Shown piece by piece: positions 43,922 through 57,900 of a stretch of 64,000 nucleotides of DNA. How positions within the stretch are numbered: the stretch's first letter is position 1; the number at the start of each line of letters is the position of its first letter. The translations under genes were made by a program, and so were the position numbers. The stretch spans positions 67,002,816 to 67,066,815 of the forward strand of contig NC_132919.1 of NCBI RefSeq assembly GCF_047675955.1. The letters run 5' to 3'. The notes below the pieces were generated by a model that saw only the letters and a program-made list of their open reading frames with translations, did not search any database and was not told the DNA's origin. The DNA is from Chlorocebus sabaeus. Taxonomy: Eukaryota; Chordata; Mammalia; Primates; Cercopithecidae.

Positions 43922-46900
43922 CTGTTGGGACAGAAACACCCAGTGAGCTGCAGGTTTCAACTTCACAGCAGGCCTGGGCCAGGGCTGAGGGCACAGGGAG
44001 AGCCGCCACAGCTGGCGGTTCATGTGTTGAGATAGCTGCCTTCTCTGAGGCCCTGTGTGAAAGTCCTCCTGTTTGGGTCTGAACCTGCCGCAGCAGTTAG
44101 CAGTGTGTGCACTTCTCTTGGCTCTGTGGCCTGTGGTTGGGGCTGGCCAGAGGAATATGTTAGAGGCTATTCCATTTCATGACTTCACAGAGGAGGCTGT
44201 GCCCTTTGGCAGCTGAAGAAAGCAGTGCAGTTCCTGGCTGTGCGAGTTGAGCTTGAGGTGGAGATTTGGGGTGAGAGGTGAAGCCATAGCTCCAGATGGG
44301 AGAGGGTCTGCCTTGCTGGCAGCAAGGGGAAGCGGAGCTCAGAGGGCCCTGGAATTTCCACCAAACCCCATGCAGTCCTTCCTTCTGGTGGTGACTTCTA
44401 CAGAGGGAGAAAGACTTTACTCTTCACCTATCTAGGAGAGGCCCAAAAACTACCCCCCTGCTCCGTGGCCAGAATTGCTTATCATCCACATCAAAGCCCG
44501 TGGGGTAGGAAGGGAGCCACAGTCTGGTCTGGGTCTAGTCTTCATCAACTGAAGCCACAAATGGAGGTCTTTTAATTTTTTTTTGGCCACCCCCAAAACA
44601 AACAGGACTGAGGATGAGGGGAAAGGAAGGTGAGAAAAGAGGAAAACATCACAGTCTGGTCCCAACAGCCACCAACCTGAGGGTCTCTTCCCACCCAGAG
44701 GGCAACAGAGGAGAGTGCAGACACAGTTATGCCTGCCAGCATGGCACTCACCTGGGGAGGCCGGCCTGGAAAGGGATGTCTACAAAGCTGTGGCTGAGCT
44801 GGGCAATGATCCTGTCCACTTCTGCATATGGATGGGCTTCTAGGGCAAAGCCCTGGTGCTGGGCACTCTGAAGATGCTACCGGGGGGCGAGAGGAAGACA
44901 GGGCATTACATGAGGCCTGGGGGGAGGGGGACATGGAAGCTGACCTCCCAGCCCATGCTATGGCCCTGGAGGACACAGCCACAGCAGTGTGGAGATTGCA
45001 CAGGAAGGACTCATCCCCAATGAGCAGGATCCCTCACGGCACTCTGGGAGCAGCTGCTTAGTGGGGAAGGGGCTCACCACATGGAGCTCCTCGAAGGCCT
45101 CTTGGCAGCACTCACAGTAGCCTTTCTTCCTCCTGGGCATGGTGTGGGCAGCTGATCGCAGGCTTGGCTCTCCAGCCTTGGATTCTCTGGGGAGGGTACA
45201 TAGTGCAGCAAAGTGGTTACTGCTGGGGCCCTTGGGGGAAGAGCCACTACTTAGGGCCTGGAGCCTAGGTCAAGGAGGGGAAGGACTGAGACGGCCAAGG
45301 GGCTGGGCAGGCACCGGAAGGTGGGCCTTCCCTGAGCTTGGTACCAATCATCTAAGAATGGCAAGAGAGGAACAAGGAAGAAGACGTCTGGAGACCTCCT
45401 TGTGGGCAGCCTGTCTTATCTCTGTCCTTCTCTTTTTTTTTTTTAGACAGAGTCTAGCTTAGTCACCCAGGCTGGAGTGCAGTGGTGTGATCTCGGCTCA
45501 CCGCAACCTTCGCCTCCTGGGCTCAAGCCATTCTCCTGCCTCAGTCTCCCGAATAGCTGGGATTACAGGCACACACCACCACGCCCAGCTAATTTTTGTA
45601 TTTTCAGTATAGATGGGGTTTCACCATGTTGGCCAGGCTGGTCTCGAACTCCTGACCTCAGGTGATCTGCCTGCCTTGGCCTCCCAAAGTGCTTGGATTA
45701 CAGGCGTGAGCCACCGCTCCCGGCCGTCTCCGTCCTCTTAAACCACAGGTGAGGATGGGGTGGTGATAGCAGCAGCAAGAATCCCTTGTAGGAATTCCAA
45801 CTCTGTGCTCAAACCTACACCCACATTCATGAGACCTGAAAGATGAAAGGGAAAAGGTCTCAGGCACAGTGAAGGGACTGCTCTTCTTTTCCACCCTGAA
45901 TATCTCCCCAGCTTGGTTCGGTCTGTCCCTTCCCTCATGCTGCCTTGTGTCTCTCACAGTTGTCCTCACTGTCCACTAGGACTTTCAAACCTTCCTCAAA
46001 CCTGACTTTTTTTTTTTTAGATGGAGTCCCGCTCTGTCACCCCCAGGCTGGAGTGCAGCAGCACAATTTCAGCTCACTGCAACCTCCACCTCCTGGGTTC
46101 AAGTCTCTTGTCTCAGCCTCCCAAATAGCTGGGATTACAGGCACACACCACCACCCAGAGCTAATTTTTTTTCTTTGTATTTTTAGTAGAGACAGGGTAT
46201 CGCCACATTGGCCAGGCTGATCTCAAACTCCTGACCTCAGGTGATCCGCCCGCCTCAGCCTCCCAAAATGCTGGGATTACGGACTGAGCCACAACATCTG
46301 GCCAAACCTGACTTCTTATCTGAATATCAGCCCCGTATTTCTAGCACCTAAAGGGCATTTCTTTTTTTTTTTTTTGAGACGGAGTCTTGCTCTGTCGCCC
46401 AGGCTGGAATGCAGTGGCCGGATCTCGGCTCACTGCAAGCTCCGCCTCCTGGGTTCCCGCCATTCTCCTGCCTCAGCCTCCCGAGTAGCTGGGACCACAG
46501 GCGCCCGCCACCTCGCCCGGCTAGTTTTTTTTTTGTATTTTTTAGTAGAGATGGGGTTTCACCGTGTTAGCCGGGATGGTCTCGATCTCCTGACCTCGTG
46601 ATCTGCTCGTCTTGGCCTCCCAAAGTGCTAGGATTACAGGCTTGAGCCACCGCGCCCGGCCACTAAAGGGCATTTCTATCTGGCTATCCAGCAAACTCGG
46701 CAAGTCCAAAACACTCCTTTTAAAGACTTCCAGACGATATACAGAAAAACTCATAAATTCAACTATATACAACTTTAAAATATGTATGCATGGCAAAGAA
46801 TCATTAGCAAATGATATGGTTAGGCTTTGTGTCCCCACTCAAATCTCATATTGAATGTAACCCCTATAATCCCCAAGTGTCAACGGAGAGATCAGGTGGA

Positions 46901-48906
46901 GGTAACTGAATCATGGGGGTGGTTTCCCCCATGCTGTTCTCGTGATACTTAGTTCTCATGAGATATGATGGTTTTATAAGGGGCTCTTTCTGCTTCGCTC
47001 AGCACTTCTCCTTCCTGCCACCTTGTGCAGAAGGTGCCTTGCTTCCCCTTTGCCTTCCACCATGACTGTAAGTTTCCTGAGGCCTCCCCAGCCATGCTGA
47101 ACTGTGAGTCTATTAAACCTCTTTCCTTTACAAATTATCCAGTCTCACACAGGTCTGTATAGCAGTATGAAAATGGACTAATACAGCAAAGTTAAAAGAC
47201 AAACCACAAACTTGGGGTTTTGTTGTCTTTTAAAAGTATTTACAACTTCTCTGCTCAGGGAGGCTTAGAAAAAAAGAAAACTATATATATTGATTTATTT
47301 ACAACTGCCAGGTACGGTGGCTCACGCTTAGAATCCCTGCATTTTGGGAAGTCAAGGCGGGAGGATCGCTTTGGCCCAGGAGTTCGAGACCAGCCTGGGC
47401 AACATGGTAAAACCCTACCTCTACAAAAAATATAAAAATTAGCCAGGTGTGGTGGTGCGCAACTGTAGTCCCAGTTACTTGGGAGGCTGAGATGGGAGGA
47501 TCGCCTGAGCCTGGGAGGTGGAGGTTACAGTGAGCAGAGAAAAGAAAATATTTACAACTAATGACAAAGAGCTCATTTTTCTAATAGGAGAAGGGCTCTT
47601 TACAAATCATTAAAGTGATCAATAACCCCAATAAAAAATGGGCAAAGTATATAAAGAAGGTTCACGTAAAAAGAGACTCAGACAACCAAACATACGCAAA
47701 CATACTTAGCCTCATTCATAGTAAGAAAAAACAAAAATTATAATTATACTGAGATACAGTTTTTAATCTGTTATACTGGAGGTCAACATATCTGCCAGTA
47801 ACAGCATGAGGCGAGGGGATGGGAAACAGCCTCTCTCATGCAGTGCAGGTAACATATAAGTTGGCATCTCCTCCATGAAAAGCCATTTGGCTGAATTTAT
47901 CAAAATTATAAATGCATATATCTTTTGACCCAATATTTCTATCTTTAGGAATTTACTCCACAAATACAATTGTTCAAAATTGCAAATTTACTCTGAACAT
48001 GATTTTCATTGGAGCTAATCTAAGCATCCATGAATAACAGACTGGTTAAATAAAATACAGGAAATACATTCCATATAATAGAATAATGGAATACCCTGCA
48101 GCCATAAAAGGGAACACAAATTTTTTTTTTTTTTTTTTTTGAGACAGGGTCTCACTCTGTCACCCAGGCTGTTGTGCAGAGGTACTACCTTGGCTCACTG
48201 CAACCTCCGCTTCCCATGCTTAAGTAATTCCCCAGCCTCAGGCTCCCGAGTAGCTGAGACTACAGGTTTGCACCACCACGCCTGGCTAATTTTTGTATTT
48301 TTAGTAGAGGTGGGGTTTTACCATGTTGCTCAGGCTGGTCTCAAACTCGTGGGCTCAAGTGGTCCACCTGCCTTGGCCTCCCAAGGTGCTGGGATTACAG
48401 GTATAAGCCACTGTGTCTGGCCAGATTTTTAAAAAATATAAAAATAGAGATGGTGGTCTCATTATGTTGCCCAGGCTGGTCTCGAACTCCTGGCCTCAAA
48501 GTGATCATTCCCCCTTGGGCTCCCAAAGTGCTGGGATTACAGGCGTGGTCTATCTTCAGAGATAGTTCATAGATACACAAGTACATATGTATCCTTCATT
48601 CTCTCTTCTTACATAAAGAATCATGGCCGGGGCGGTGGCTCAAGCCTGTAATCCCAGCACTTTGGGAGGCCAAGACTGGCGGATCACGAGGTCAGGAGAT
48701 CAAGACCATCCTGGCTAACACGGTGAAACCCTGTCTCTACTAAAGAATACAAAAAAACTAGCTGAGCGAGGTGGCGGGCGACTGTAGTCCCTGCTCCTCG
48801 GGAGGCTGAGGCAGGAGAATGGCGTAAACCTGGGAGGCGGAGCTTGCAGTGAGCCGAGATCCGGCCACTGCACTCCAGCCCGGGCGACAGAGCCAGATTC
48901 CATCTC

Positions 48907-48939
<33 letters not shown>

Positions 48940-51900
48940 TAGGCTGGGCATTGTGGCTCATGCCTGTAATCCCAGCACTTTGGGAGGCTGAGGTGGGTGG
49001 ATCACGAGGTCAGGAGTTTGAGACCAGTTGGCCAACATGGTGAAACCCCATCTCTACTAAAAATACAAAAAATTAGCCGGGCGTGGTGGTGCGTGCCTGT
49101 AATCCCAACCACTCGGGAAGCTGAGGGAGGAGAATCGTGTGAACCCGGAAGGTGGAGGTTGCAGTAAGCAGAGATCACCCCACTGCACACCTGCCTAGGC
49201 AACCGTGCGAGACTCATTCTCAAAAAAAAAAAGAATCATATAGTATTGACTGCGCTGATAGTATTGACTGTGCTGGATGTTACTTGGTTTTTCTTTTCAC
49301 GCTGCCCCAGGCTGTACTCTCCATTTGGCAGGGGTGAGGCACCACTCGGATCTCCTCCAGCCTCTACCCCTGGGAGGAAGGTTGCACCCGTGAGGGGACA
49401 GAACTGGAGGCTGGGTGTGGAATATAGACTTTTCACATTAAACCATTTGTAACACAAATTTTAAACTTTTTAAGTTTTTAAAATTTTAAACTTTAAAATA
49501 ATGATTTCAAAAATGTAAATATTTAAACACTTCTTCCTACACAGATTTTCCACACACATACACACACGTCTGGAACTTTGATGTCCTACCAGGGCCAACC
49601 CCCTGCCTAGGCTCCTCACATGCAGATACCAAAGCTTCGTTGCTTCATCTTCCCTTTAAAGCCTCTTAGCTCCTCTGTGATCTCAAGGCCATCCCAGGCC
49701 TAGCATCACTACCAGCGCCATGCCTGGTTCACCTTCTGACTGGCTCTCCCTGGTATCCCTTGTATTGGGACTTAACCTCACCTCTTTCTCTCCTTGCTCC
49801 CACTTCATCTACTGCCACATTCCCTTAATTTTTTCCCTCTTATTTGTACTATTTTCTGACCCACAGCCTTTGTCAGATGGAAACCACAGACCCTCCTTGG
49901 CCCCAGGAACTCTAGGGCTAAGAGTCTACTCTATTCTCTCCTGGTCTATAACCCCATAGCCCAGAGGTTAGAAAGGGTCTGAGAAGGCATCTCACCCATC
50001 ACCTGAGCTGAACTCCTTCTCTACTTTGGTTAATGAAGGTTCAAATTCTCAAACATCTGCAGTGTAGACATATTAACAAGCCCACAAGCCATGAGTCACG
50101 TAATGCGGTGATCTTCTCTCCCGCCCTGCCCCTTAGTTATTCCTGACATTTGGCCCAACCAGTTTAAACTTTGATATTCACTAAAATCACCTGGGAGCTT
50201 ATAAAATGCAGCTTTGGGGCTCCATCATCAGAGATTTTGATTCTATAGATGTGGGGTGGAGTTCAGGACCCTGCATCAGGGTTTCACTCTGTCACCCAGG
50301 CTGGAGTGCAGTGGCACAACCATAGCTTACTGCAACCTTCAACTCCTGGGCTCAAATGATCGTCCTGCCTTAGCCATCTGAGTAAGTGGGACTACAGGCA
50401 CTTGTCATCACGCTTGACTAATTTTTTTTTCTTTTTTGAGAACGGGTCTCACTCCATTGCCCAAGCTGGAGTGCAGTGGCACAATCTCAGCTCACTACAA
50501 CCTCTGCCTACTGGGTTCAAGCAATTCTCCTGCTTCAGCCTCCCGAGTAGCTGGGATTACAGGTGTGTGCCACCATGCCCAGCTAATTTTTTTTTTTTGG
50601 CATTTTTAGTAGAGATGGGGTTTCACCATATTGGCCAGGCTTGCCTCAAACTCCTGACCTCAAGTGATCCGCCCACCTTGTCCTCCCAAAGTGCTGGAAT
50701 TACGGGCAAGAGCCTCTCTGCCCGACTCATAATTTTTTATTTTTTATTTTTATTTTTTTGTAGAGACAGGGTCTTGCTATGTTTGTGTGCCCAAGTTGGT
50801 TTCAAACTCCTGGCCTCACGTGATCCTCCCACTTTGGCATCTCAAAGTGCTGAGATTACAGGTATCACCTGTTGTGCCCAGTTAGAACTTGCACTTTTAA
50901 TGAGACCTCAGGGGACTCTGATGATGGTGGTCTATAGATATGAGTTTGAGAAAGCGGTCTATTGTCCTCTATGTATACTCGGTAAATCCTGCCGAGCACA
51001 CCATGTTTGGTTGCAATGGTCCATGCTCTGGGGGAAACAGTGCAGGCCAGGGGTTCTAGGTGGACAGGGTAAGAGTGCTGTGGCTCAGCAGTGAATTAAC
51101 AAATAAGTCTTCTTGGACTCTTAAGGAGAAAGGGGTGCCCCTCACAACCCTGGCACCTCCCTTTCTTCTTCAAGTTAAATTCTTCAGTACGGATGAAGAA
51201 CACAAAATAAAATGGATGAATGCTCCTAGTCTCTCTTCTCTGGGCTACATTCCCAGAATAGACTTTGCCTAAGGAGCAAACACATGGCCATTCCCAAATC
51301 TGACCAGCAGGCCCCCAATAGGGAGGACTTTGGCCTGTAACCAGCCCTTGGTACTCAGGAACCAGAAAGACCCACCTGGTATGGTGCCTGCTGCCCAGGG
51401 TCGTCAGGGCTTCAAAGGGACTTGCATCTTTGGGTCCAAGAAAAGAAATTTCAGGAAAGGATTTAAACTGATGATGGAAAGGACGAAACTTCCTGCAACA
51501 GAGAAAACTTCTACTTTGACTACAATGCGGAAGGTAAAGGCTGAGGAGGGGGCCTCGCCCAATGCCCTAGAATTCCAGCCCTGATAAAGTGGACTCTCAC
51601 CTCCACATCTTTTAAATTCTGTAACAAAACTCATCAGCCTTTCTAGGTTAAATTAATATGCATGTTCTCCCTGTCTACTTTTCAAACTCATGCCACTGCC
51701 TCCCTGAAATCCTATAAGCACCCTCTGGGTTTATCCTATATCTAAGGAAATGAAGCCCAAGAGGTTCTGTGACTTGCTCAAGGGCTCACAGATAGTTAAG
51801 CGGCCAAGGTCAGATCAGAAGCCACGTCTCCAGACTCCCGATCTACTTTTCCCCACCTTCCCATTTTGTTTCTTGACCCTACAACAATCTTTGAGGACTC

Positions 51901-54900
51901 TAGCCTGGCAGATTCTAAATGGAAGCATGTTTAAACCAGAACAGTTATTTCCCTGTTTTGTGAAGCGTTCTTGCTGGTCCTTAGAATCATCTGAGGGCTG
52001 GTGTTCTGAACAGAGAAGACAGGCACAGTGAAGGTTCTGGATAGTCAGACCTGGACTGAGTGGTTCTGGCAGTGTGCCTGAAGTTGCAAACATTCAAGAG
52101 ACTTGCAGAGACAGAAGTGATCTGTGTATACTTCGCAAACCCTGCCGAGTGAGGTAACTGCTGGGCGCACCATGTTTGGTTGCAATGGTCCATGCTCTGG
52201 GGTAAACAGTGCAGGCCAGGGGTTCTCAGGGAGCAGGGTAAGAGTGCTGTAGCTCAGCAGTGAATTAACAAATAAGTCTTCCCAAACCCTTAAGGAGAAG
52301 GGGGTGCCTCTCACAACCCTGGCGTGTTCCTTTCTTCTTCAATGATGTCTTGTTTCTGCGTAGGGGGCTTGAAACTTGAGGATGGGCAGGCTAATAGGCC
52401 TAATAGGCTTTGAAGACACCTGCTTCAAAACAGCACATAAAAAAAATCACAAGAGGCTGGGTACTGCGGCTCCCACCTGTAATTCCAACACTTTGGGAGG
52501 TGGAGGCAGGCAGATCACCTGAGGCCAGTTCATGACCAGCCTGACCAACATGGCCAAATCCCGTCTCTACAAAAAAATACAAAAATTAGCCAGGCATGAT
52601 GGTGAACACCTTTAGTCCCAGCTACTTGGGAGGCAGAAGAATCGCTTGAATCTGGGAGGCAGGGGTTGCAGTAAGCCGAGATTGCGCCGCTGCACTCCAG
52701 CCTAGGCGACAGAGTGAGACTCTGTCTCAAAAAAAAAAAAAAAATTCACAAGAAATCTCAGCTCCAGTTGGATCTTCTCTCTGGCCTATAATGCCAGGAA
52801 CACACACATTATGTACCCCCTTCTGGTGACAGTGATATACCTGTGCCCGCCATGTGCAGTGCAGATACTGAGGCTGTAACAATGCCTCTCAGTCGCCGCA
52901 TATGTGTCATGATTACCTACATTTAAATAGGTGTGAAGGGGCTGGGGATGAACACACACTCCATCCCACTGGAACTGGAAGGGAACACCTCCGTACCATC
53001 CTGTTGTTCTCTCCACTTGCCTTTGGGCCACCAAAGCCAGCACTGCACTGTCTGCAGGTGCTGAGAAGGGACCCTGGGCATGTCTGGAGTATGGGCAGGC
53101 ATGCCAGGCTCCTAGGGCTGGTCTCAGCTGCCCTGCCCTTCCCTGACTGAGTCACACAGACAATTCTGTGCTAAGTAGTCTCTGCTAGATATACACAGAC
53201 TTATTTCCTTTAAAAAATTTATTTAGTCTGGGCCGGGCGCAGTGGCTCACGCCTGTAATCCCAGCAGTTTGGGAGGCCGAGGCGGGTGGATCACAAGGTC
53301 AGGAGATTGAGACCATCCTGGTTAACACGGTGAAATATAAAATACTAAAAATACAAAAAATTAGCCGGGCATGGTGGTGGGCGCCTGTAGACCCAGCTAC
53401 TTGGGAGGCTGAGGCAGGAGAATGGTGTGAACTCAGGAGGCAGTGAGCCGAGATCGCACCACTGCACTCCAGCCTGGGCGACAGAGTGAGACTCTGTCTC
53501 AAAAAATAAATAAATAAACAAACAAATAAATTTATTTAGTCTGAAAATGCCTTTTTGGAAAAAAATTTCTTTTTTAAATTTTGAGAAAATTATAGATTCA
53601 CATAGACTTTTGATCTTGTACTTACTGAAGATTCAGTGATAACCAACATGGCTGCTAATAGCTCATCAGGTTAACAATGTCAATGGGATCCTCCTGCTCC
53701 AGGGAAGAAGAGGCCATAATGGTGGATGGAGAAGACACAAAACAGGGCAGGCAGGACACCTGGATTCTAGCCTCGGTCTGCAGTTTATTAGCAAGGTGGC
53801 TGTACACAAGTCCCTTCCTTTCTCTGACCTCAGTTTTCCCCATTAGGAAGAGACAGACTCTCCTCATGCTTTTTTCACCCAGGGCTGTCAGGAGATAACA
53901 TGAGCCAGAAAAGGATTTTTCAAAGCGAAACAGAAAGGCTTTATCAAGTACAGGGTGGCCTGAAAAGGGAATCCCCAATACCACCCCTAGCATCCTCATT
54001 TCAGCCAAGATGACGTCTTGGACTATACTAGCACCGTGACTGGGTCAGTAATGATTTGACATGAAATGTCAGCATACACCCAAGGGGAAAAGAGCTGCAA
54101 TAATGAGCCTGCATGGGACACCATGAGCTCACAGAGCAGAGTTTTAAATGGAGGTAATTCACACACAGGATCATTAACCTCTGACTCATCTCCAAGAGGA
54201 CTATTCACTATATAATGCTACTCTCAGAGGCTCCTCCTGGTTTGTGTGAGACTTCTCCATGACAGTGAGAGAGAGTGGCTTCTCAGGAAGATGAAGGTGC
54301 AGGGCTAAGGGGCTCCATGTCTTCACATTAGCTTGAGGCCCCTGAGCACCCCTCCCTCCTCCCTCCTCTGTGCAGGCCTAGCTGGGGCAAGCAGAGAGAG
54401 GAGGTCCCACTCACCTGCTTTCATCTTCGATTTTGAGGAATGGTGCCTTCAGTCTGGCTACTGAAAGGGGAAGAATGCACACATTAGCTATCTGTCTGGC
54501 CCTGTGCAGGGCCTGCACCACACACGCAGGAAATGCTCAGAGAGAGGAGGCTCTGCCAAAGCCTAAGAGCCTTGCAAGAGCTGGAAATCATGCCACCCCA
54601 GGCTGCACTCTCCATTCACTCAGATTTCCAGCCTCTATCCCTGGGAGAAAGGTTGCATCAGTCGGGGGATAGGCTGTAGTTACACTGAAGCCCTAGATGA
54701 TGGGCCCTCCCTCAGCAGGATGCAGGAGCTCCTGTGTGTGGATTCTGGAGGCTATCGACCAACCAAAGATGCCACCACCATCAGACACCTGGCTGGTTTG
54801 GTGGGAGAAACCCAGTCCCTGGTGGTTTCTGCTAAAAGCAGGGTGGGGGTGGTCATTCCCACCAAGTCCCAGATCCTTCCTAGACCTCTGCTCCTGGAGC

Positions 54901-57900
54901 CTCAGGATACTGAGGGGCCTAAGAACAACTCCCCAGGCAGAATGCTCCAGGAGGACCCTGGGATTTTTGGAGGGGAAGCAGACAGGAAGAGGGATAAAGA
55001 GTGTTTAGTGGTCTTATTAGCAGGATGGTAGAAAAAATATCGCAGGTGAAATGTAGCTCCTGAAAAAATAGGGCAAAGGAGTGCTGAGAAGACGAATTTG
55101 GAGTCAATTAAGAGACTCACCCCTATTAGTTATTCGCATAGCTTAGAAAATCTCTTAGGCATCAGGACCCACAGTGACCAGGAGTCCTGTGGAAGGTGCA
55201 GCCAAGGCAGCTGAAAGCCTGGCCCCCGTCTGACAGCCACAAATTCCCCAAAGACGCTGGCACCTTGCAGCTCCCAACTGTACTTGAAGCCACCAGTAGC
55301 ACCCAAGCAAAAAGCAGCCTTTTCTCCTTTAGCAACAGCTCTCATTAATTACTTTTTGGGGACAATTTCTTGTCTTTCTAATTAACTGAGACAGTTATTA
55401 ACATCAATTCCCCTACAGACTTCCTTGAATTCTGAGCATGAGAGAGGTGCCAAGTGACTTTTCTTAGCTCCTGCTTGTGCATGAATAAATGCCACTGAAA
55501 GAGCATCTTTGGGAGAAACATCCAGGGGGAGAAACTCTCCTGCTGTCCAAGAGGAACCATGAGATAGAGTCCATCAATCCGCCAGTTTGTCAGTTTCAGG
55601 GAGTTTGGCAGTTCTGAAAACGGTAGGCAGCTGTCAAACTGCCCACCCTCAAACTGCTACTGAATCAGAAGGAAAAGGATGCTGAACCTCAATCGATGCA
55701 CGGGAACAGCCAGAGGACATAGGAGCCAAAGTGTCTGCATGGGGTCTTGGCTCCAAAGGAGAAGCCCCGGCCCAGCAGCTTTGGACTTGCTCTTGGACAT
55801 GCCTCTCTTGCTCCAGAAACCTGAGGCCCAGGCCCTGGAAACACAAAGGGGCAAGATAACCTGGACTCGCTTGCTGCCACAGAAAAGTGAGCAGATGCTG
55901 CCACAGAGGGAGTCGTGGGGAAGTGTTTAGGGAGGGAGGGATTGCAATTACATGAGGAAAAGCTACCACACTGACCTTTCCGTGTTCTTGACTCTGCTGC
56001 TGGACATGTTCCCTAAATGGAAAGGAAAAATAGGTTAAGGATGTGAGGAAGCCACGGGGGTCAAGGAACTGGGCCTGATAAACCAAGTGGCTGCCAGTCT
56101 GTCCCACTTTGCTTCCTGCTGTTGAGAGGCTTGCAGAACCAGACTCTTGGGCCCTGAGCTGGAGCAGACCTGGGCACAATGGCTCCCTCCTCGGCAACAC
56201 GATGAATAAGGGTCACTCGGTGTGTGAATCTTAATGGCAGCTGACTGTGCAGGGAGTGCAGGACAGTGCAGAGAGCAAGAACTCTGGAGTCCCAGAGGCC
56301 TGGTGTGAACTTCAGCTCTGCCACCTGCAATGTGAGGAGGACCCACCGACCTCATAGCATGTTGCATAGAAGAGATGCTCACTAAATGGCAGCTTTATTT
56401 TCTAAGTACTGATGCTGTTCCAGGTACCCTATAGGACTAGGATAAAGACAACGGCCATTTGTTTTCCTCTGTCCTATCTTGTGTACTCTGATTCTGTGGG
56501 TCAAAATCAATGTTTAAGCCAAGGTCAAACAAAGCTGATATTAAAAGTAAATGGAGGCTGGGCACGGTGGCTCACGCCTGTAATTTCAACATTTTGGTAG
56601 GCCAAGGCAGGTGGATTGCTTGAGCTCACAAGTTTGAGACTAGCCTGGGCAGCATAGTGAGACCCTATCTCTAAAAAAAAAAAAAAAAAAGTATTAGCCA
56701 GGTATGGTGGCGCATGCTGTAGTCCTAGCTACTTGGGAGGCTGAGGTGGGAGGATGGTTTGAACCCAGTAGGCGGAGGTTACAGTGAACAGAGATGGCGC
56801 CACTGCACTCCAGTCTGGGCGACAGAGCCAGACCTTGTCTCACAAAAAAAGTAAAGTAAAATAAATAAATAAAATACAAAGAAAAAAGAGTAAATGGATC
56901 TTCTGGTGTATACCTGAAAAATAAGTAAATAAATATAAAATAAAATAATCAGCTTTAGCCGGAGGGCCAGGATGATGGTGGATCCATGACCACTTGTGCC
57001 TCTGGGCCCTAAGAAGTTTCAGATTCTCCTCTAGGCCACACCTTGAAGGCAAACACAATCCAAAGAAGCCTCTCACACTCCCTTGCATATCAGCACATTA
57101 CATCCAAAACTCACTTCACTGCCAGATATCTACAAAACTGATTTTTTTTCTTTCTTTTGAGACAGACTCTCACTCTGTTGCCCAGGCTGGAGTGCAGTGG
57201 TGCAATCTCAGCTCACTGAAACTCCTGTGTCCCGGATTTAAGCGATTCTCCTGCCTCACCCTCCCAAGTAGCTGGGATTACAGGTGTGTGCCACCACACC
57301 TAGCTAACTTTTGTATCTTAGTAGTGACAGGGTTTCACCATGTTGGCCAGATTGGTCTCCTGACTTCAAGTGATTCGCCCGCCTTGGTCTCCCAAAGTAC
57401 TGGGATTACAGGCGTGAGCCACTGTGCCTGGCCTACAAAACTGATTAAGTTAAAGTAAAAATGCTGTGCATCTACCTAGAAGGGGAGAATTTTTGACATA
57501 TTTGCTTCTATGTGCATAGAGTCCTAGAAACTGTTCACACTGTTTGTCAGGAAGGGAGGCCAGTGGTTGAGAAGATGGAGCAGGGAGAGACTTTTTGTTG
57601 TATACCCTTTTGAATTTTGAACACCACAAATTTAACAGCAGCAACATCCCCAACACTCCTAAAGGAGAGGGTGTGGAGAGGGTATCAGTGTCTGAGTGCT
57701 CCATTCACTATTTTTTTTAAGTTTTTTTGAGACAGAATTTCACCTGTTGCCTAGGTTGGAGTGCAATGGTGCAATCACGACTCACTGCAACATGCCTCCT
57801 GGGTTCAAGATTCTCCTGCCTTAGCCTCCTGAGTAACTGGGATTACAGGCATGCGCCACCACGCTTGGCTAATTTTTGTATTTTTAGCAGAGTCGGGGTT

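Noticed and set aside
49245..49280. 18-bp tandem repeat (TAGTATTGACTG unit) as a coding repeat
   Set aside because: Only two imperfect copies in intron sequence next to an Alu target site.
50968..52342. The direct repeats as a pair of LTRs around a small provirus
   Set aside because: The interval contains a genuine DBF4B exon and ordinary intron, and the repeat ends lack TG...CA and a target duplication.
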